Source: Aptenodytes patagonicus
Lineage: Eukaryota > Chordata > Aves > Sphenisciformes > Spheniscidae
Length of the DNA: 64,000 nucleotides
Reading direction: 5' to 3'
NCBI RefSeq assembly: GCF_965638725.1
Contig: NC_134950.1
Location: 12,648,101 to 12,712,100, forward strand
Shown here piece after piece: positions 39,601 to 49,585 of the stretch (the stretch's first letter is position 1; each line of letters begins with the position of its first letter). A program made the position numbers and the translations under genes. Below the pieces are notes generated by a model. The model searched no databases and was not told where the DNA came from. It worked only from the letters and a program-made list of their open reading frames with translations.

Positions 39601-42600
39601 ACACTAGTTTTTATGATAAGATGCTAATAAAGATGTTTAACTTAATTATACCTTAGCAACTGACCTGCAGCTGCTGCAAAAATAACAGAATTGCTAGGGG
39701 GAAAAAAAAAAAAAACACAACAAAAAACAGGGAAGCCTTTCCTCTCTTCATACTCCTGAGTAACACTAGATTTCCCACAAGCATGGCACTGAATAAAAAA
39801 GTTTTTCCTGATCTGTTTTCCCAGTGTGAACATTACATAGAGGCAAATTAGTACAGTTAACTGACAATATCCTTTTAAAAACAAACAAAAAACCCAACTG
39901 TTTTCAAAATCTGCAGGCTACTCCTCACCTGACTACACACAATCCTTGAAGCGAACTATATAAATTCGTACAGAAGGTGAGGAATGAAGTCTTTAGCTAT
40001 GAATAACTTCAGTGGCAAGTCTGATTAACACCCTCCCTATGCCAGCAGTTTGCATTTTCCTCTGTAAGACTTAACAGTAGGCTATTGTTCTTACTCTGTT
40101 CTCCTCCACCAGGTTCAATGTTTTTGCTTTCCTAATCTCCCCACCTCATACCCACAACAGTCTAATAGAAAGCAGGATAAAACATCTGGCACATCCAGGA
40201 GTGTCATAAAATACCAGATTCTCTTCTCTCTCTTTTCTGGTACATCATCCCTCCACCCACACTGATGCTAATTCACAGGAGTGTCAACAGTCTTTCAGTG
40301 TCTTCCCAAAGCTTTCTGCCCAACACATGCCAAAAAATGCACTAGGAAAGGACCAGCAGCTCAGCTTCCTGATGCACAATGGCCAGTAAGACTTTCCACC
40401 CAGAAGTCCAAGCAAACAGAAATGCAATACAAGCAAAGACAGAAGCTGCACAAGATTTTGCACCATGCCTATCTGTACTCAAACTAGCCCAATTCCAGTG
40501 CTGACCATACGGACAGAACTCTGTACGGAGAGCACATGCTCCTTAATATCACTATTTAAATGCTTCTACGCCTTCATTCACAGGCTTATGTTCAAGCAAA
40601 CAGATGCCTGCAAAACCATTTTCAGAAGCTCCTTATTTCCCATTCATTGAAAGCAGTAACACAACTAGATAATACTTACAGTCAGCAGCAGTGAAGTTGG
40701 GTAATGAATCATAGCTTTTTTCACTGTTCATTATATCCTTAAAAAGACAAGAAAACTTAGTTGCAACAAGAAAGTTGTCGTTTCAGAGAAGCAGGTCCAA
40801 AATTCTGCCTGCTTTTTTTTTTTTAAGAACAAAATGAAATTAAAACAAATCTATTAAAGTCAGTTACCTTATAAAACTTGCCAATTACTTGATTAATCAT
40901 TACACAATAAGTTAAATACATAAAAAAGACACTGCTGTTTAATGTAAGCTTTGCAAAGGAAAATGGTGATTGACAGAATAAAGATAAAAATCCTGTATGT
41001 CTTCACAAAAAAAAACCCACAAAACAACACACCACACCAGCACATGGAATTGCTAAGAGTAGTAACAGAATAAGCTAACAACTAATCCATTATGTCTGCA
41101 ATCAATATACACAAAGTAAAAAAAGCACTTCTGATATCCAATGAAAATAAAAGAAGGTGGCCCAAGTGTTAACAGAAAACAGAACCATTTTTGTTCTCAT
41201 AGAAAAGGATCTGCTTCAACCTTTTGAAAAAGCTTCTAATATGGTTAAGCATCCTTTTTGAAAGAGAACAAAAAAAGAAAATAACCGTTCAAATGTGCTG
41301 GTTTTTAAAAGTGGAGATTCTCTTTGTTTTATTAATCTAACAGAATGAACTATTTCTTTTACAGTTTGAAGTGAAGAGTCACAATCTCAAACATCAAAAG
41401 AGAAAGACTGGCCTCAGAGTGAGTCCCACCCCTGTTTCACATGACAAAGTCCAGCTCTTGAAAGGCTTACGGGGGCAGAAGGTAAAAAACTGCAGGTACA
41501 AGTAGTTCTCCAGAGAACTTCCTGTTTCCTTACCTGTTAGCATACCCTACCCAAAAAGTGAACAAACTACATGACACTGCCTCGTATGCGTTACAGGGCC
41601 ATCACCAACACCTCTAGGGCACAAAACAACACAGTCTCGCCATAGTTTTGTACTCACCTCCATTATGCCTGTGTAATATGAAAATGGTGTTACTCTCAGA
41701 CCTTTTACCATGATGTCAGACAAATGATAAGGGTACAACATGAGATGATCTCGACTGTATTTTAACAGATCCTCATAATATTTACGTTCATCTTTCTTGA
41801 CATGCTTAACTACAAGGGGAGAAAAAAAAGGTTACGCTGACTTATGAAGTTCAATTTAAAAAAAAAGCGTTACAACAAAAGGATTAAAAATAGTATAATG
41901 GCAATTGACAGAAAACGAAAAACAAAATAAAGGAGTGATGCAGGGCATTCAGCATCAAAGGATTTCTACATAAGATACGAGTACTCTCAGATACAAGTAC
42001 TTTAAGGATAACATTAGAATGGAGCAGATTTATTTTACAGGTTATCAGGAAGTGGCCCATTGAGACAGAACTCACACAGGCTGTAGGAAATGATCTTTTA
42101 ATTAGTGAAACTATTATCTACTTTGGGAAGATGAATGGATGCAGTCAATGCAAAATAAATTTAAAGTCTGCCAACAAGTCACAGCCAATAGCTCACGTGA
42201 GTCAGGGCCACTATCTGCATCTCATCTAGTGACAGGTTTTATCTTATTAGTCAAATCCTCTCTTAACACCTCTTAATTTCTTGGAAAAGTGCAGCATAAC
42301 TACAGCAGGAATTCAGTTCCACCTGCCAAGTCAGTAACCTTAAAGAGTGCTTTGCTAGAAAAGCTGCCAAACGGACTCAAAAGTCAAGACTTTTCTTGAT
42401 GTTTTATCATTTAAAAGTATTTATTTTCAGGGAAGGAGGGACCTTTGAACAGGGCAAGTTCCTGCAGTTTTACAGTAAAGACAAGCTTCCATACAGAAGA
42501 ATCGAGTAGCAATTAGAAGTTACTTAGCTTCTTTACTCACCTAAGTTATTCCGGTATCGTAACTGATTGCAGATGCTGTAGAGTACGACCTGCCTTTCAT

Positions 42601-44608
42601 ATTCCCTCTGAGAGTTTCCAAGACCCTTGAAAACATAAAGACCTTTTAGCTGACACACACAAAACCCCTTTTAGTTAAACCACTGCAAAGTGTCTTATGA
42701 GGAAACATATGCAGGCAGTTGTCATTACTCAGGGAGTCCCCCAGTTCAATACAGTGATAGTATCTTTAGCCTCTGTATGAGGTCAAAAGTATCTTTAGTT
42801 AAATAGGTGTCTCTACACGGGGTGCAGATTTAATAATGCAATAATCTTTAGATTTTTTATTTAGATGCAATAGTCTTTAGATTTTTTTTCCTAGTACCAT
42901 TCTGATAAAAAAGGGAGCATCTAATTCTCAAATCAAAGGTTTTAAACCATCTTTTAGAAGACATGAAGCATCAAGCATTTTACCGAGCATTCAGCGTCTT
43001 GCAGCCTTGAAGAATTACCCAGAACTAGTGTAGCATAAACCAAGCATGGTGAATGACACGTGCAGCTTCAACTGCTGCACCTCAGAAGCTTATAATGCAA
43101 AAAATAAATAATGAAATAGCTCAAGTTGTAGCTTCACACAAGTAAGGCAATCAAGTGATCTTAGGTCACAAGATTAAGGCATAAGCACAGCACATTACTT
43201 GACTATCATGAAAGAAGATAAAAAGAGAACTTTGGTTGATGCTTTAAATGCCTTATTTCAAAAACTGTCCCCTCAAAATTCTTCATATTACTCTTCTACT
43301 CTGCACCTGCAACAAGCGATTTGGGTCGTCCCCCCCCTCCCAGTTCCCTCATTGATGCTTATATTAAAAAAGATCTTTCGATAAAAAGGTACTTCACTGC
43401 ATATATGGGATAAACAAGTAAGTTGCACACATACTGTAGGATCAGGTATTAGAAAAGAAACACCCGATATCACAGACAGGGTCCATAATTGGTTAAATAT
43501 CCAAAGAGGGATCCAAGTATTTGCTCCAAGTACAAAAACACTGAGGACTATTCTAACGCTAAAGTAAACAAAACAGTATTCCAGAAGTTACATTAAAGAC
43601 AATAATGCCTTAAATACCGGTATATTTTCTATCCTGAATCATATAGCCAGTAGTATAGCACTGAGCCGGGCAGGTAAAAAGAAATCATCATTCATGCCCC
43701 TCTTACAGCTCCCAAAATCTCAAACTCAAGGAATTCAATTACTCAGGGCCTGCAGCCATTACCCATCCTCTCCATCCTTCTTCTGTGCAAGAGCAGGAAA
43801 TGTTTTTCAGCATCTGCTTTCAAGCAGTGTAAGACTTTGGAGACGAGAACATCTCGACTTGACAGAATACCTCCCCTCTGCTATCAGAGGCCCATTAAAT
43901 CCATCAAATCAAAGTTTCATGAGGTTTTCTTTTCCACAAGCCACTCACGGCAACATTTCCCTGGCTACTGAAACACGGGGCTGCACAAGTCTCCGATGAC
44001 ACCTGTCCTGGTTCAGCTCACACTATTCAGGGTTGCGTGAGGGACACCCACCTCAGCCAGTCTTGCGTCTGCACAAGCTGAGAGAGCACCCCACACACCC
44101 CCACATCTCCGTCTGCCCACAGAGACCCCAAACCACCGCTACGTCCCCCTCTCCTCACAGAGGTCCCCACGAGCACACACATATATCCCCCGCTCCTCAC
44201 ATACAGACCCCACACCGCCCTCATGTCCCACTCTCCCCAGAGAGACACCCCCCACGCACGCACACACACCCCCACCCCCTCTCCCCAGAGAGGGGCCGCG
44301 CACCCCATGTCCCCTCTCTTCACACGCGGACCCCACGCCCGCCCCCATATCCCCCTCTCCCCACAGCCACACACCTCCCCGCCACGCAGGCACCCCGCGG
44401 CCAGGGCCGCCTGCCTTCCCCCGGGGCAGGCAGGGCTGAGTACCCACGTCTCCCCGCACTCCGCCTGGCGCCCTCCCGCCCTCCGCTTCCACGGTCCGGG
44501 AGCTCGGCAGCCCGGACCCTGCCCGTCCGCCGGCACCTGCTTGACGCTGGCGGGCAGCCGGCCCCAGGGGTAGTTGTGGCGGATGTGGAACTCCACGTCG
44601 ATGTTCAT
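18477..44608 (-). CDS. FAM91A1: FAM91A1, complete coding region (24 exons, 837 aa)
   Basis: FAM91A1 is a cytosolic trans-Golgi protein. It binds TBC1D23 and the WDR11 complex and helps tether endosome-derived vesicles captured by golgins. I traced the reading frame exon by exon on the minus strand. The 24 coding exons total 2514 nt, every intron is GT-AG, and all phases join. The 837-aa product compares with 838 aa in human as I recall it. The N-terminal FAM91 domain covers roughly residues 8-310 and the C-terminal domain roughly 370-810, separated by an S/T/D-rich linker around 335-365. Start codon context is GCCATGA at 44608. Introns range from 105 bp (intron 10) to about 2.2 kb; intron 6 holds a CR1, intron 15 a CR1 tail, intron 19 a perfect hairpin and intron 5 a poly-G tract, with nothing else recognised. 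The last six residues differ from the mammalian tail I remember. Identification is by recognition of the family sequence, not by a search. Confidence 0.97.
20070..20139 (-). CDS. FAM91A1: FAM91A1 coding exon 23 (residues 756-779)
   Basis: Encodes [20 protein letters not shown] then HSFQ. Acceptor GACAG, donor GTAAGG. Confidence 0.95.
21209..21332 (-). CDS. FAM91A1: FAM91A1 coding exon 22 (residues 715-755)
   Basis: Encodes [20 protein letters not shown] then [16 protein letters not shown]. Acceptor TGCAG, donor GTGAGC. Confidence 0.97.
21626..21733 (-). CDS. FAM91A1: FAM91A1 coding exon 21 (residues 679-714)
   Basis: Encodes [20 protein letters not shown] then [16 protein letters not shown], an acidic, probably flexible insert. 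Acceptor TTTAG, donor GTAAAA. Confidence 0.95.
22231..22380 (-). CDS. FAM91A1: FAM91A1 coding exon 20 (residues 629-678)
   Basis: Encodes [20 protein letters not shown] then [20 protein letters not shown] and KLSDASDGR. Acceptor ACTAG, donor GTTAGT. Confidence 0.96.
22600..22647. repeat. Perfect inverted repeat (20-bp stem, 8-nt loop) in FAM91A1 intron 19
   Basis: Left arm 22600-22619 (GAGGAGGAAGAAACACACAA) is exactly complementary to the right arm 22628-22647; the loop is 22620-22627. One arm is purine-rich, so it could form a hairpin or cruciform. No transposon ends or coding sequence are recognised around it. Confidence 0.9.
23658..23730 (-). CDS. FAM91A1: FAM91A1 coding exon 19 (residues 605-628)
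   Basis: Encodes [20 protein letters not shown] then EQQG. It varies more from mammals than its neighbours, with several Leu/Ile/Val-to-Met changes, but the frame and splice sites (TTCAG, GTAACT) are intact. Confidence 0.94.
24676..24789 (-). CDS. FAM91A1: FAM91A1 coding exon 18 (residues 567-604)
   Basis: Encodes [20 protein letters not shown] then [18 protein letters not shown], phase 0. Acceptor TTCTAG, donor GTACAG. Confidence 0.97.
26950..27084 (-). CDS. FAM91A1: FAM91A1 coding exon 17 (residues 522-566)
   Basis: Encodes [20 protein letters not shown] then [20 protein letters not shown] and PDIFQ. Acceptor TTTCAG, donor GTAGCA. Confidence 0.97.
27549..27697 (-). CDS. FAM91A1: FAM91A1 coding exon 16 (residues 472-521)
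   Basis: Encodes [20 protein letters not shown] then [20 protein letters not shown], one of the most conserved stretches of the protein. Acceptor ACATAG, donor GTGAAA. Confidence 0.97.
28133..28180 (-). mobile_element. Short CR1 3' tail in FAM91A1 intron 15
   Basis: ATAGAATCATAGAATCATTTAGGTTGG and the following AAAAGACCTTTAAGA are typical of the reverse-complemented CR1 3' end. Similarity stops after about 50 bp. Confidence 0.75.
28424..28556 (-). CDS. FAM91A1: FAM91A1 coding exon 15 (residues 428-471)
   Basis: Encodes [20 protein letters not shown] then [20 protein letters not shown]. Acceptor GTGTAG, donor GTACTG. Confidence 0.97.
29331..29417 (-). CDS. FAM91A1: FAM91A1 coding exon 14 (residues 399-427)
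   Basis: Encodes [20 protein letters not shown] then DSFLVELEK, phase 0 at both ends. Acceptor TTCCAG, donor GTAATC. Confidence 0.97.
29620..29732 (-). CDS. FAM91A1: FAM91A1 coding exon 13 (residues 361-398)
   Basis: Opens the C-terminal domain with [20 protein letters not shown] then MMGNLSP. Acceptor ATTAG, donor GTATGT. Confidence 0.97.
30161..30279 (-). CDS. FAM91A1: FAM91A1 coding exon 12 (residues 321-360)
   Basis: Encodes [20 protein letters not shown], then the hydrophilic linker [14 protein letters not shown] between the two FAM91 domains. Acceptor AATAG, donor GTTAGC, a weaker donor than its neighbours. Confidence 0.95.
31182..31294 (-). CDS. FAM91A1: FAM91A1 coding exon 11 (residues 284-320)
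   Basis: Encodes [20 protein letters not shown] then [17 protein letters not shown], ending with AA of a Lys codon. Acceptor TTTCTTCAG, donor GTAAGT. Confidence 0.96.
31400..31438 (-). CDS. FAM91A1: FAM91A1 coding exon 10, 39-nt micro-exon (residues 271-283)
   Basis: The shortest exon of the gene apart from none shorter than 58 nt elsewhere. It encodes [13 protein letters not shown] between acceptor TTCTAG and donor GTATGT. Only 105 bp of intron separate it from exon 11, so the two may be recognised together. Skipping it would keep the frame. Confidence 0.95.
32228..32334 (-). CDS. FAM91A1: FAM91A1 coding exon 9 (residues 235-270)
   Basis: Encodes [20 protein letters not shown] then [16 protein letters not shown]. 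Acceptor TTTCAG, donor GTAAGT. Confidence 0.97.
33403..33465 (-). CDS. FAM91A1: FAM91A1 coding exon 8 (residues 214-234)
   Basis: 63-nt exon encoding [19 protein letters not shown] then IA. Acceptor ATAAAG, donor GTAAGT. One base of a Val codon carries over. Confidence 0.96.
35699..35789 (-). CDS. FAM91A1: FAM91A1 coding exon 7 (residues 184-213)
   Basis: Encodes [20 protein letters not shown] then [10 protein letters not shown], plus one base of a Ser codon finished by exon 8. Acceptor CCTAG, donor GTACGT. Confidence 0.96.
36596..37462 (+). mobile_element. CR1 LINE 3' fragment in FAM91A1 intron 6
   Basis: Encodes the C-terminal part of CR1 ORF2 after the reverse transcriptase core ([20 protein letters not shown], later [20 protein letters not shown]). 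It ends in the CR1 3' UTR and a TTCTATGATTCTATG tail. A frameshift near 36.99 kb splits the frame. It lies antisense to FAM91A1. The subfamily differs from the 9-12 kb copy ([15 protein letters not shown] against [15 protein letters not shown]). Confidence 0.93.
37568..37681 (-). CDS. FAM91A1: FAM91A1 coding exon 6 (residues 146-183)
   Basis: Encodes [20 protein letters not shown] followed by the Trp-rich motif [18 protein letters not shown]. Acceptor TGCAG, donor GTATTT, phase 0 on both sides. Confidence 0.97.
38682..38693. repeat. 12-bp poly-G tract in FAM91A1 intron 5
   Basis: Uninterrupted run of 12 G. Likely length-variable and prone to sequencing error. Confidence 0.8.
38915..38982 (-). 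CDS. FAM91A1: FAM91A1 coding exon 5 (residues 123-145)
   Basis: Encodes the completed Cys, then [18 protein letters not shown] and RSSK. Acceptor TTTCAG, donor GTAAGT. Confidence 0.96.
40680..40737 (-). CDS. FAM91A1: FAM91A1 coding exon 4 (residues 104-122)
   Basis: Short 58-nt exon encoding [19 protein letters not shown] plus the first base of a Cys codon. Acceptor TTTAAG, donor GTAAGT. Confidence 0.96.
41658..41809 (-). CDS. FAM91A1: FAM91A1 coding exon 3 (residues 53-103)
   Basis: Encodes the conserved stretch with [20 protein letters not shown] and [10 protein letters not shown] in the N-terminal domain. Acceptor TTGTAG, donor GTGAGT, ends in phase 0. Confidence 0.97.
42541..42625 (-). 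CDS. FAM91A1: FAM91A1 coding exon 2 (residues 25-52)
   Basis: Encodes [18 protein letters not shown] then [10 protein letters not shown]. Acceptor is TTCAAG, donor GTGAGT. One base of codon 53 is carried over. Mammals, as I recall, have S in place of the first G. Confidence 0.95.
44090..44380. repeat. Imperfect C-rich minisatellite in FAM91A1 intron 1
   Basis: About seven degenerate units of 35-50 bp, each with a CCCCTCTCCCCACAGAG-like core. Cores lie near 44110, 44147, 44191, 44229, 44278, 44310 and 44352. A short CA-rich run sits within. On the gene strand it is G-rich, with runs such as GGGGAGAGGGGG. It begins about 160 bp inside the intron from exon 1. Confidence 0.75.
44537..44608 (-). 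CDS. FAM91A1: FAM91A1 coding exon 1 (residues 1-24)
   Basis: Encodes the family's hallmark start [15 protein letters not shown]. Exon ends AAG CAG before GTGCCG, phase 0. It is very G+C-rich because it lies inside the promoter CpG island. Confidence 0.97.
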
Positions 44609-44646
44609 GGCGAGGAGGCCCGGCCGCGCCGCGGGGCCCCGCCGCC

Positions 44647-44680
44647 GGGAGGCGCTCCAGCCCGGGAGGCGCTCCAGCCC
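44647..44680. repeat. 17-bp tandem duplication in the FAM91A1 5' leader
   Basis: GGGAGGCGCTCCAGCCC occurs twice back to back, 39-72 bp upstream of the start codon. It is followed by CCGCAGCCGC repeats at 44701-44720. These probably lie in the 5' UTR or core promoter. Confidence 0.75.
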
Positions 44681-44837
44681 AGGGGCCGCCCTGCCTCGGC
44701 CCGCAGCCGCCCGCAGCCGCCCGCCGCCGCTTCCGCGATACGCCCCCGGAAACGCTTGCACAGGCCAGTTCCGGCGGGGCGGGGAGAGGGATGGCCGTCA
44801 CCCCGGGATACGGCCGGTGGCGGGGTGGGGGTGCGGC

Positions 44838-44848
44838 TGCGCATGCGC
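44838..44848. promoter_or_regulatory. NRF1-type palindrome TGCGCATGCGC
   Basis: Exact match to the NRF1 core palindrome, about 230 bp upstream of the FAM91A1 start codon and inside the CpG island. NRF1 sites are common in housekeeping promoters; binding is inferred. Confidence 0.65.
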
Positions 44849-45060
44849 GCGGCGGCAGGCGGGCCCCCCCTCAGGGGCTGCGGGCGGCGGCCTGGAGGGA
44901 GCGGGGAGCCGGCTTCCCGGCGGGTGAGCCCCGGTCGCCCGCCACCTTCCCCCGCTTCGTCGGGCGGCAGGGGAGCGCGGCGAGGTTTTTTCGGTCGGTT
45001 TTAATAAGCTGCTGTAAGCGGAGGCGAGGGCTGTGCTTCGCAGCCAGCGCGTTCAGTCGC

Positions 45061-48000
45061 TGCACCAGCAGCAAGCGGCAGGGGTGTCGAGGCCTTACAC
45101 GCGCAGTACTGCTACGCCAGCTTTAAGACGCAGGTGCTTGTGCCTCGAAAAGGTTATCCCTCACCTTGGCTGCTTCCCCCGTACACCACCTCAACCGCCC
45201 GTGGGCTGACACTGGTTGGGAACAGATCCGAGCTTAAATACCTCTGATACCTCCTCGGTTAGTTTTAACATTAGTTTCCTAATGCGGTTCACAATACACC
45301 TGGACAAATGCTAGTAACTGCTCAAAGGAAGGGCAGGTACAGGAGCAGAAATAAGCATTTCACAAGGAATGAGCAAGATTATTTCATTTAGCAGTGGCCC
45401 TGGGCTACACCAGCTGAGTGTGTGAGGTCTGCATAGTGTGGGGACTGAAAGCTTGCAGACCTGAATACCCACAGCAGCCTGTCCTATTCATACAGGGTCT
45501 TGAGCAAGTGGATTAATACCATCAAGGAAGCTGCTTCAAATAAAATAGCAGCAAGTGCCCCTCCTTGTCTTAGGATCTAGGGTTTTGTGAGTCATTTAAA
45601 GTCTTACCAGTGTCAAAATCAGTGCCAACTATCCATGCAGAAGCATTTTCTTACTGTTTTAAGTGTCAGGGAATTACAGACAGGGGAAGGGCTCTTTATT
45701 TTTAACACTACACAACGCTTTAGTGAATGATTTGATATATGACTAGAATAAACAAAGCAAGTGAGTCCCTGATCACTTGTGCCATTTAATTTTTAAGGCT
45801 GTTATTGTGCATGCTCGGTAATAACCTTAGAGCAGTGATGACAGACCTGAAAGGGGACCAACAGCAATAGAAAGAAACTCAGTGTTCTGTTATCTTCGAG
45901 TAGGTCCCCAGAGAAATACAGACCCAGTTCTTCTTCAGCATCTGATATCTTCAGGATCCCCCTTCTGCATAATTGCAGAGACACAAAGCCTCAGCCTGCA
46001 GACGTGCCCCATGGTGCCAACACACAGAGATCCCTGCAGCTGAGGAGATGGTGAGCAGCTCACACAATCTCCAGAGTCTCAGATAAGGCCTCCCTGCTCA
46101 TACCACCAGCAGGATTCAGTCCAAGAACACAGTCACAGCCTGCCAACCTGACCTTATCATTAATTCTTTTAGCCTCAGTTGTCAGGTTTCTTAGGAGCCT
46201 TTCTCTGTCACACCCTACGTTGGTTTATAAATAAACTATGAAAAGACATTAATAATAAACCCTTTTTGCCTTGCCCATTGCCACATAAACCAGATGGTAC
46301 AGGTCTTTGGCTGGTACTGTTTGCTTTTGATATCAGTAATCAGACACAATTCCCAACAGGGCAGGACAATTTTTTACTTGGATGGTTCTGAGGTAAATTA
46401 TTTTGTTAGTGGCACCAGCACCTGAATAATACTTTTAGTAAGACACAGATATGAGAATCCACAAACTAAAAATTCAGGTGCTCAGAATAACAGTAATGTA
46501 TGCAGTATTCCTTTTCCATTATATTCCTATCGGCTGCCTCAGACTTTTCAGTGATAGCACTGGCAAAAGGGAAGAAAAAACAAGGCAATTAGAAAGAAAC
46601 TGTTGACATGGGGTAGATCTTCAGAGAGGCAGAATAATTGAGCAGAGCTGTGATTAGAAGTCAATAGTGGAAGTACTTGATTTTTAACAGGATTTTAATT
46701 TATTACCGGAAAGGGTACCATACAACAAAATTGTTCTGTGTTTATTAATGGGTTTGAGAATTTGCAGACAACTGATTCAAATTCACTTTCTAAATGAAGG
46801 TCATAGATAAAACACGCTGAACTCCTGCACCTTCAACTGAAGTCATTGAACTCTGAAGTTATAATCACATTGGTTTAAATCATGTATGTAAAATACAGTG
46901 AACAGTGAGGATCAGGCCACTGATCCTTTTTTCCAAACCTTAGGATATCATTAAAACCACATCCACTCCCTCCCAGCACTGCTCCTCAGGATGGATATGT
47001 ATGTGTAGGAGTTTACAGTTTCTCCAGCTGACCCTTCAGGCAGTTGCAGCAATGAGCAGATTTATCCTGGAACACTATGGCACAGAAGGCACTATGTGTA
47101 GCCTTCTCCAGTCGTTTACAACTTTCCCTGACTTGCATTAGTGCTCACAGGTAATCGGCCCTGGTTCAGATATTGCTACCCCTAGTATGAGACTCAGTAG
47201 ACCTGTGCCGCTGACCATATATAATGAATATTCATTAATTTTTTTTTTTTTTTTTCTGGTTGGTACACATAGCTACTTACTTAAATGCATTCGTTTCTGG
47301 CAGGAATAATCTTCCGTTGTGAGGACAAACAAAACAAGGATTGAACATTTTAGCCTGGTGTGCATCATCCATTAGCTGCTCTCCTTCCACATTCTGTAAT
47401 AAATCTCCACTTACCTTTCTTTATCCCTTACTTTTGAGATATTTTTAGACCATCTTCTTTTTGCCTTCGATGTCTCTTGCTGCTCATAACTCATTCTGTC
47501 CATTTGCCTTTCTAAATTGATTCCTGTGTTCTTGTTCTCTGTATCTACTTGCAGCCTCACTTACGGTTTATTGCCTTTTGGAGTTTCATTTTCTTAAAGA
47601 GCACTTGTTGCAGACTTATTGCTACACGTTTTTCTTACTGTACTTCCTATCTTTCCTTCCTATAGAGAAAATTTGCTTCTTGGGTTTTAATATATTTGCT
47701 TCCAGTTATTCTCAGCAGCCTTCATTCTTGAGATCACCTCAAAAGACATTACCTTTTGGTTCACTGACTTTTCAAAAGGCTGCTTTTTTCCTTATTCCAA
47801 GTCTTTTGTGCTTTTTCCTTGCAATGATTTAACTCCATGTGTCATTACCACTTTCAAACAAACTACCTTCCCCTTCTGAATTTTCAACCAGTTCCTCCTT
47901 GTTTAAAATCAGAAGTAGCAGCTTGGCTTCCTCTAGTGACTTCCTCTATTCCCTGAGACAGAAGTTGATTCCAGTGTGCTCAACAAGCTTGATGGACTGG

Positions 48001-48822
48001 TGGGGGCCTGCCAGTTTGCTTTCCCACTGACAGGTAGCTGAGGCATATCTAGAGAGTAATATACAGTGCTCTGAAAGAGCGAGCTGAGCTGAATCAATGC
48101 AGCTCTCCTCTGAACTGAGCACCTGCACTGAGAAGTTGTAGTGAGATCTCTTATTCGCATTCTTTCTAGTCCTGGCTGGCCTGATCAGCTGCATGCCACC
48201 TTCACCAACATGTGAAGAATATCTGCTCTCCAAGATGACTCGTCTCTTTCTCAGGAGTGATTTGTGCAGCACCCCCAAGCTGCTTTTTCAAATTGACAAC
48301 TGTTGATTGGATCTCAAGACCAAATAGTTCCCAGGGAATTCTTTCCTCAGAAATAATGTTTTCTTGCATATCCAGGAATGGGACAATGAATTTTTTCAAG
48401 GACACCGACTTCCAACTGGAAACAAATTCATTGTAAATGCCTGGTTTTAGCCGAGTTTGTTGGCGGGCTGAATTGTTTATTTAGGACTTCCACTCCAGTT
48501 TTCAACCCTTTAAATTCCTCTCCAAAGTGAACATGTTGGTGAATCTTATCCCTGTTGGTGAATGTCTTGGTAAACCTGTATGAAAATCTTTTGGTCCCTG
48601 ATAGTGCCTGATCAGTCTCTGGTCCACCCACTGCCCTTTTTGTCTGGTCTGGATAAATCTCCAAATACTGTTCAGAATTCTTGTGGTTGTCTTTACTTTC
48701 TGCATATTCTTGGTCTCACACAGGTTCACCAGGGATCAGCAGAGTTGAACGGGAATGCCAGGCACTGCTACCACTGTAAGAGCCATTTCACGGCTCATAC
48801 CAATGCTGCAGTCAAGGTTGGT
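45061..48822. other. Intergenic between FAM91A1 and ANXA13
   Basis: No gene recognised. At about 47940-48730 the minus strand has several overlapping frames with protein-like composition (one includes ISEERIPWELFGLEIQSTVV) but no family I can name. It could be a decayed retrocopy or transposon. Confidence 0.5.
47239..47255. repeat. 17-bp poly-T tract
   Basis: Homopolymer run in the interval between FAM91A1 and ANXA13. No retrotransposon body is attached to it. Confidence 0.8.
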
Positions 48823-49585
48823 GAATCATAGAATCATAGAATCATTGAGGTTGGAAAAGACCTCTAAGATCATCGAGTCCAACCGTCAACCCAACACCAC
48901 CAGCCACTAAACCATGTCCCTAAGTGCCGCATCTACACGTCTTTTAAATACCTCCAGGGATGGGGACTCAACCACTTCCCTGGGCAGCCTGTTCCAATGT
49001 TTCACCACTCTTTCAGTAAAGAAATTTTTCCTCACGTCCAATCTAAACCTCCCCTGGCGCAACTTGAGGCCATTTCCTCTCGTCCTATCGCTTGTTACTT
49101 GGGAGAAGAGACCGACACCCACCTCGCTACAACCTCCTTTCAGGTAGTTGTAGAGAGCGATGAGGTCTCCCCTCAGCCTCCTTTTCTCCAGGCTAAACAA
49201 CCCCAGTTCCCTCAGCTGCTCCTCAGCAGACTTGTTCTCCAGACCCCTCACCAGCCTCGTTGCCCTTCTCTGGACACGCTCCAGCACCTCAACATCCTTC
49301 TTGTAGTGAGGGGCCCAAAACTGAACACAGTATTCGAGGTGCGGCCTCACCAGTGCCGAGTACAGGGGCACGATCACTTCCCTCCTCCTGCTGGCCACAC
49401 TAGTTCTGATACAGGCCAGGGTGCCATTGGCCTTCTTGGCCGCCTGGGCACACTGCCGGCTCATGTTCAGCCGGCTGTTGACCAACACCCCCAGGTCCTT
49501 CTCTGCTGGGCAGCTTTCCAGCCACTCTTCCCCAAGCCTGTAGCGCTGCATGGGGTTGTTGTGGCCGAAGTGCAGGACCCGGCAC
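48823..49585 (-). mobile_element. CR1 LINE 3' fragment
   Basis: Reads on the minus strand from [20 protein letters not shown] to [16 protein letters not shown] and stop, then the CR1 3' UTR and GAATCATAGAATCATAGAATC tail. The frame is still open for about 225 codons. It is the same subfamily as the element ending at 12100 but lies in the opposite orientation. Confidence 0.94.

Larger units (their letters stand above)
44220..45060. promoter_or_regulatory. CpG island spanning the FAM91A1 promoter and exon 1
   Basis: Dense CpG and high G+C against an A+T-rich background, centred on the FAM91A1 start codon. It contains a GC box (GGGGCGGGG, 44776-44784), two ETS-like cores on the gene strand (CCGGAACT at 44767-44774 and GCGGAAGC at 44729-44736) and an NRF1 palindrome. 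There is no TATA box, as expected of a broadly expressed gene. Long open frames on both strands here are a by-product of base composition. Confidence 0.85.

Noticed and set aside
44033-45004. 323-codon plus-strand frame and a 244-codon minus-strand frame over the promoter
   Set aside because: Pro/Arg/His-rich translations of a G+C-rich CpG island and minisatellite. Only the first 72 nt of FAM91A1 are real coding sequence here.
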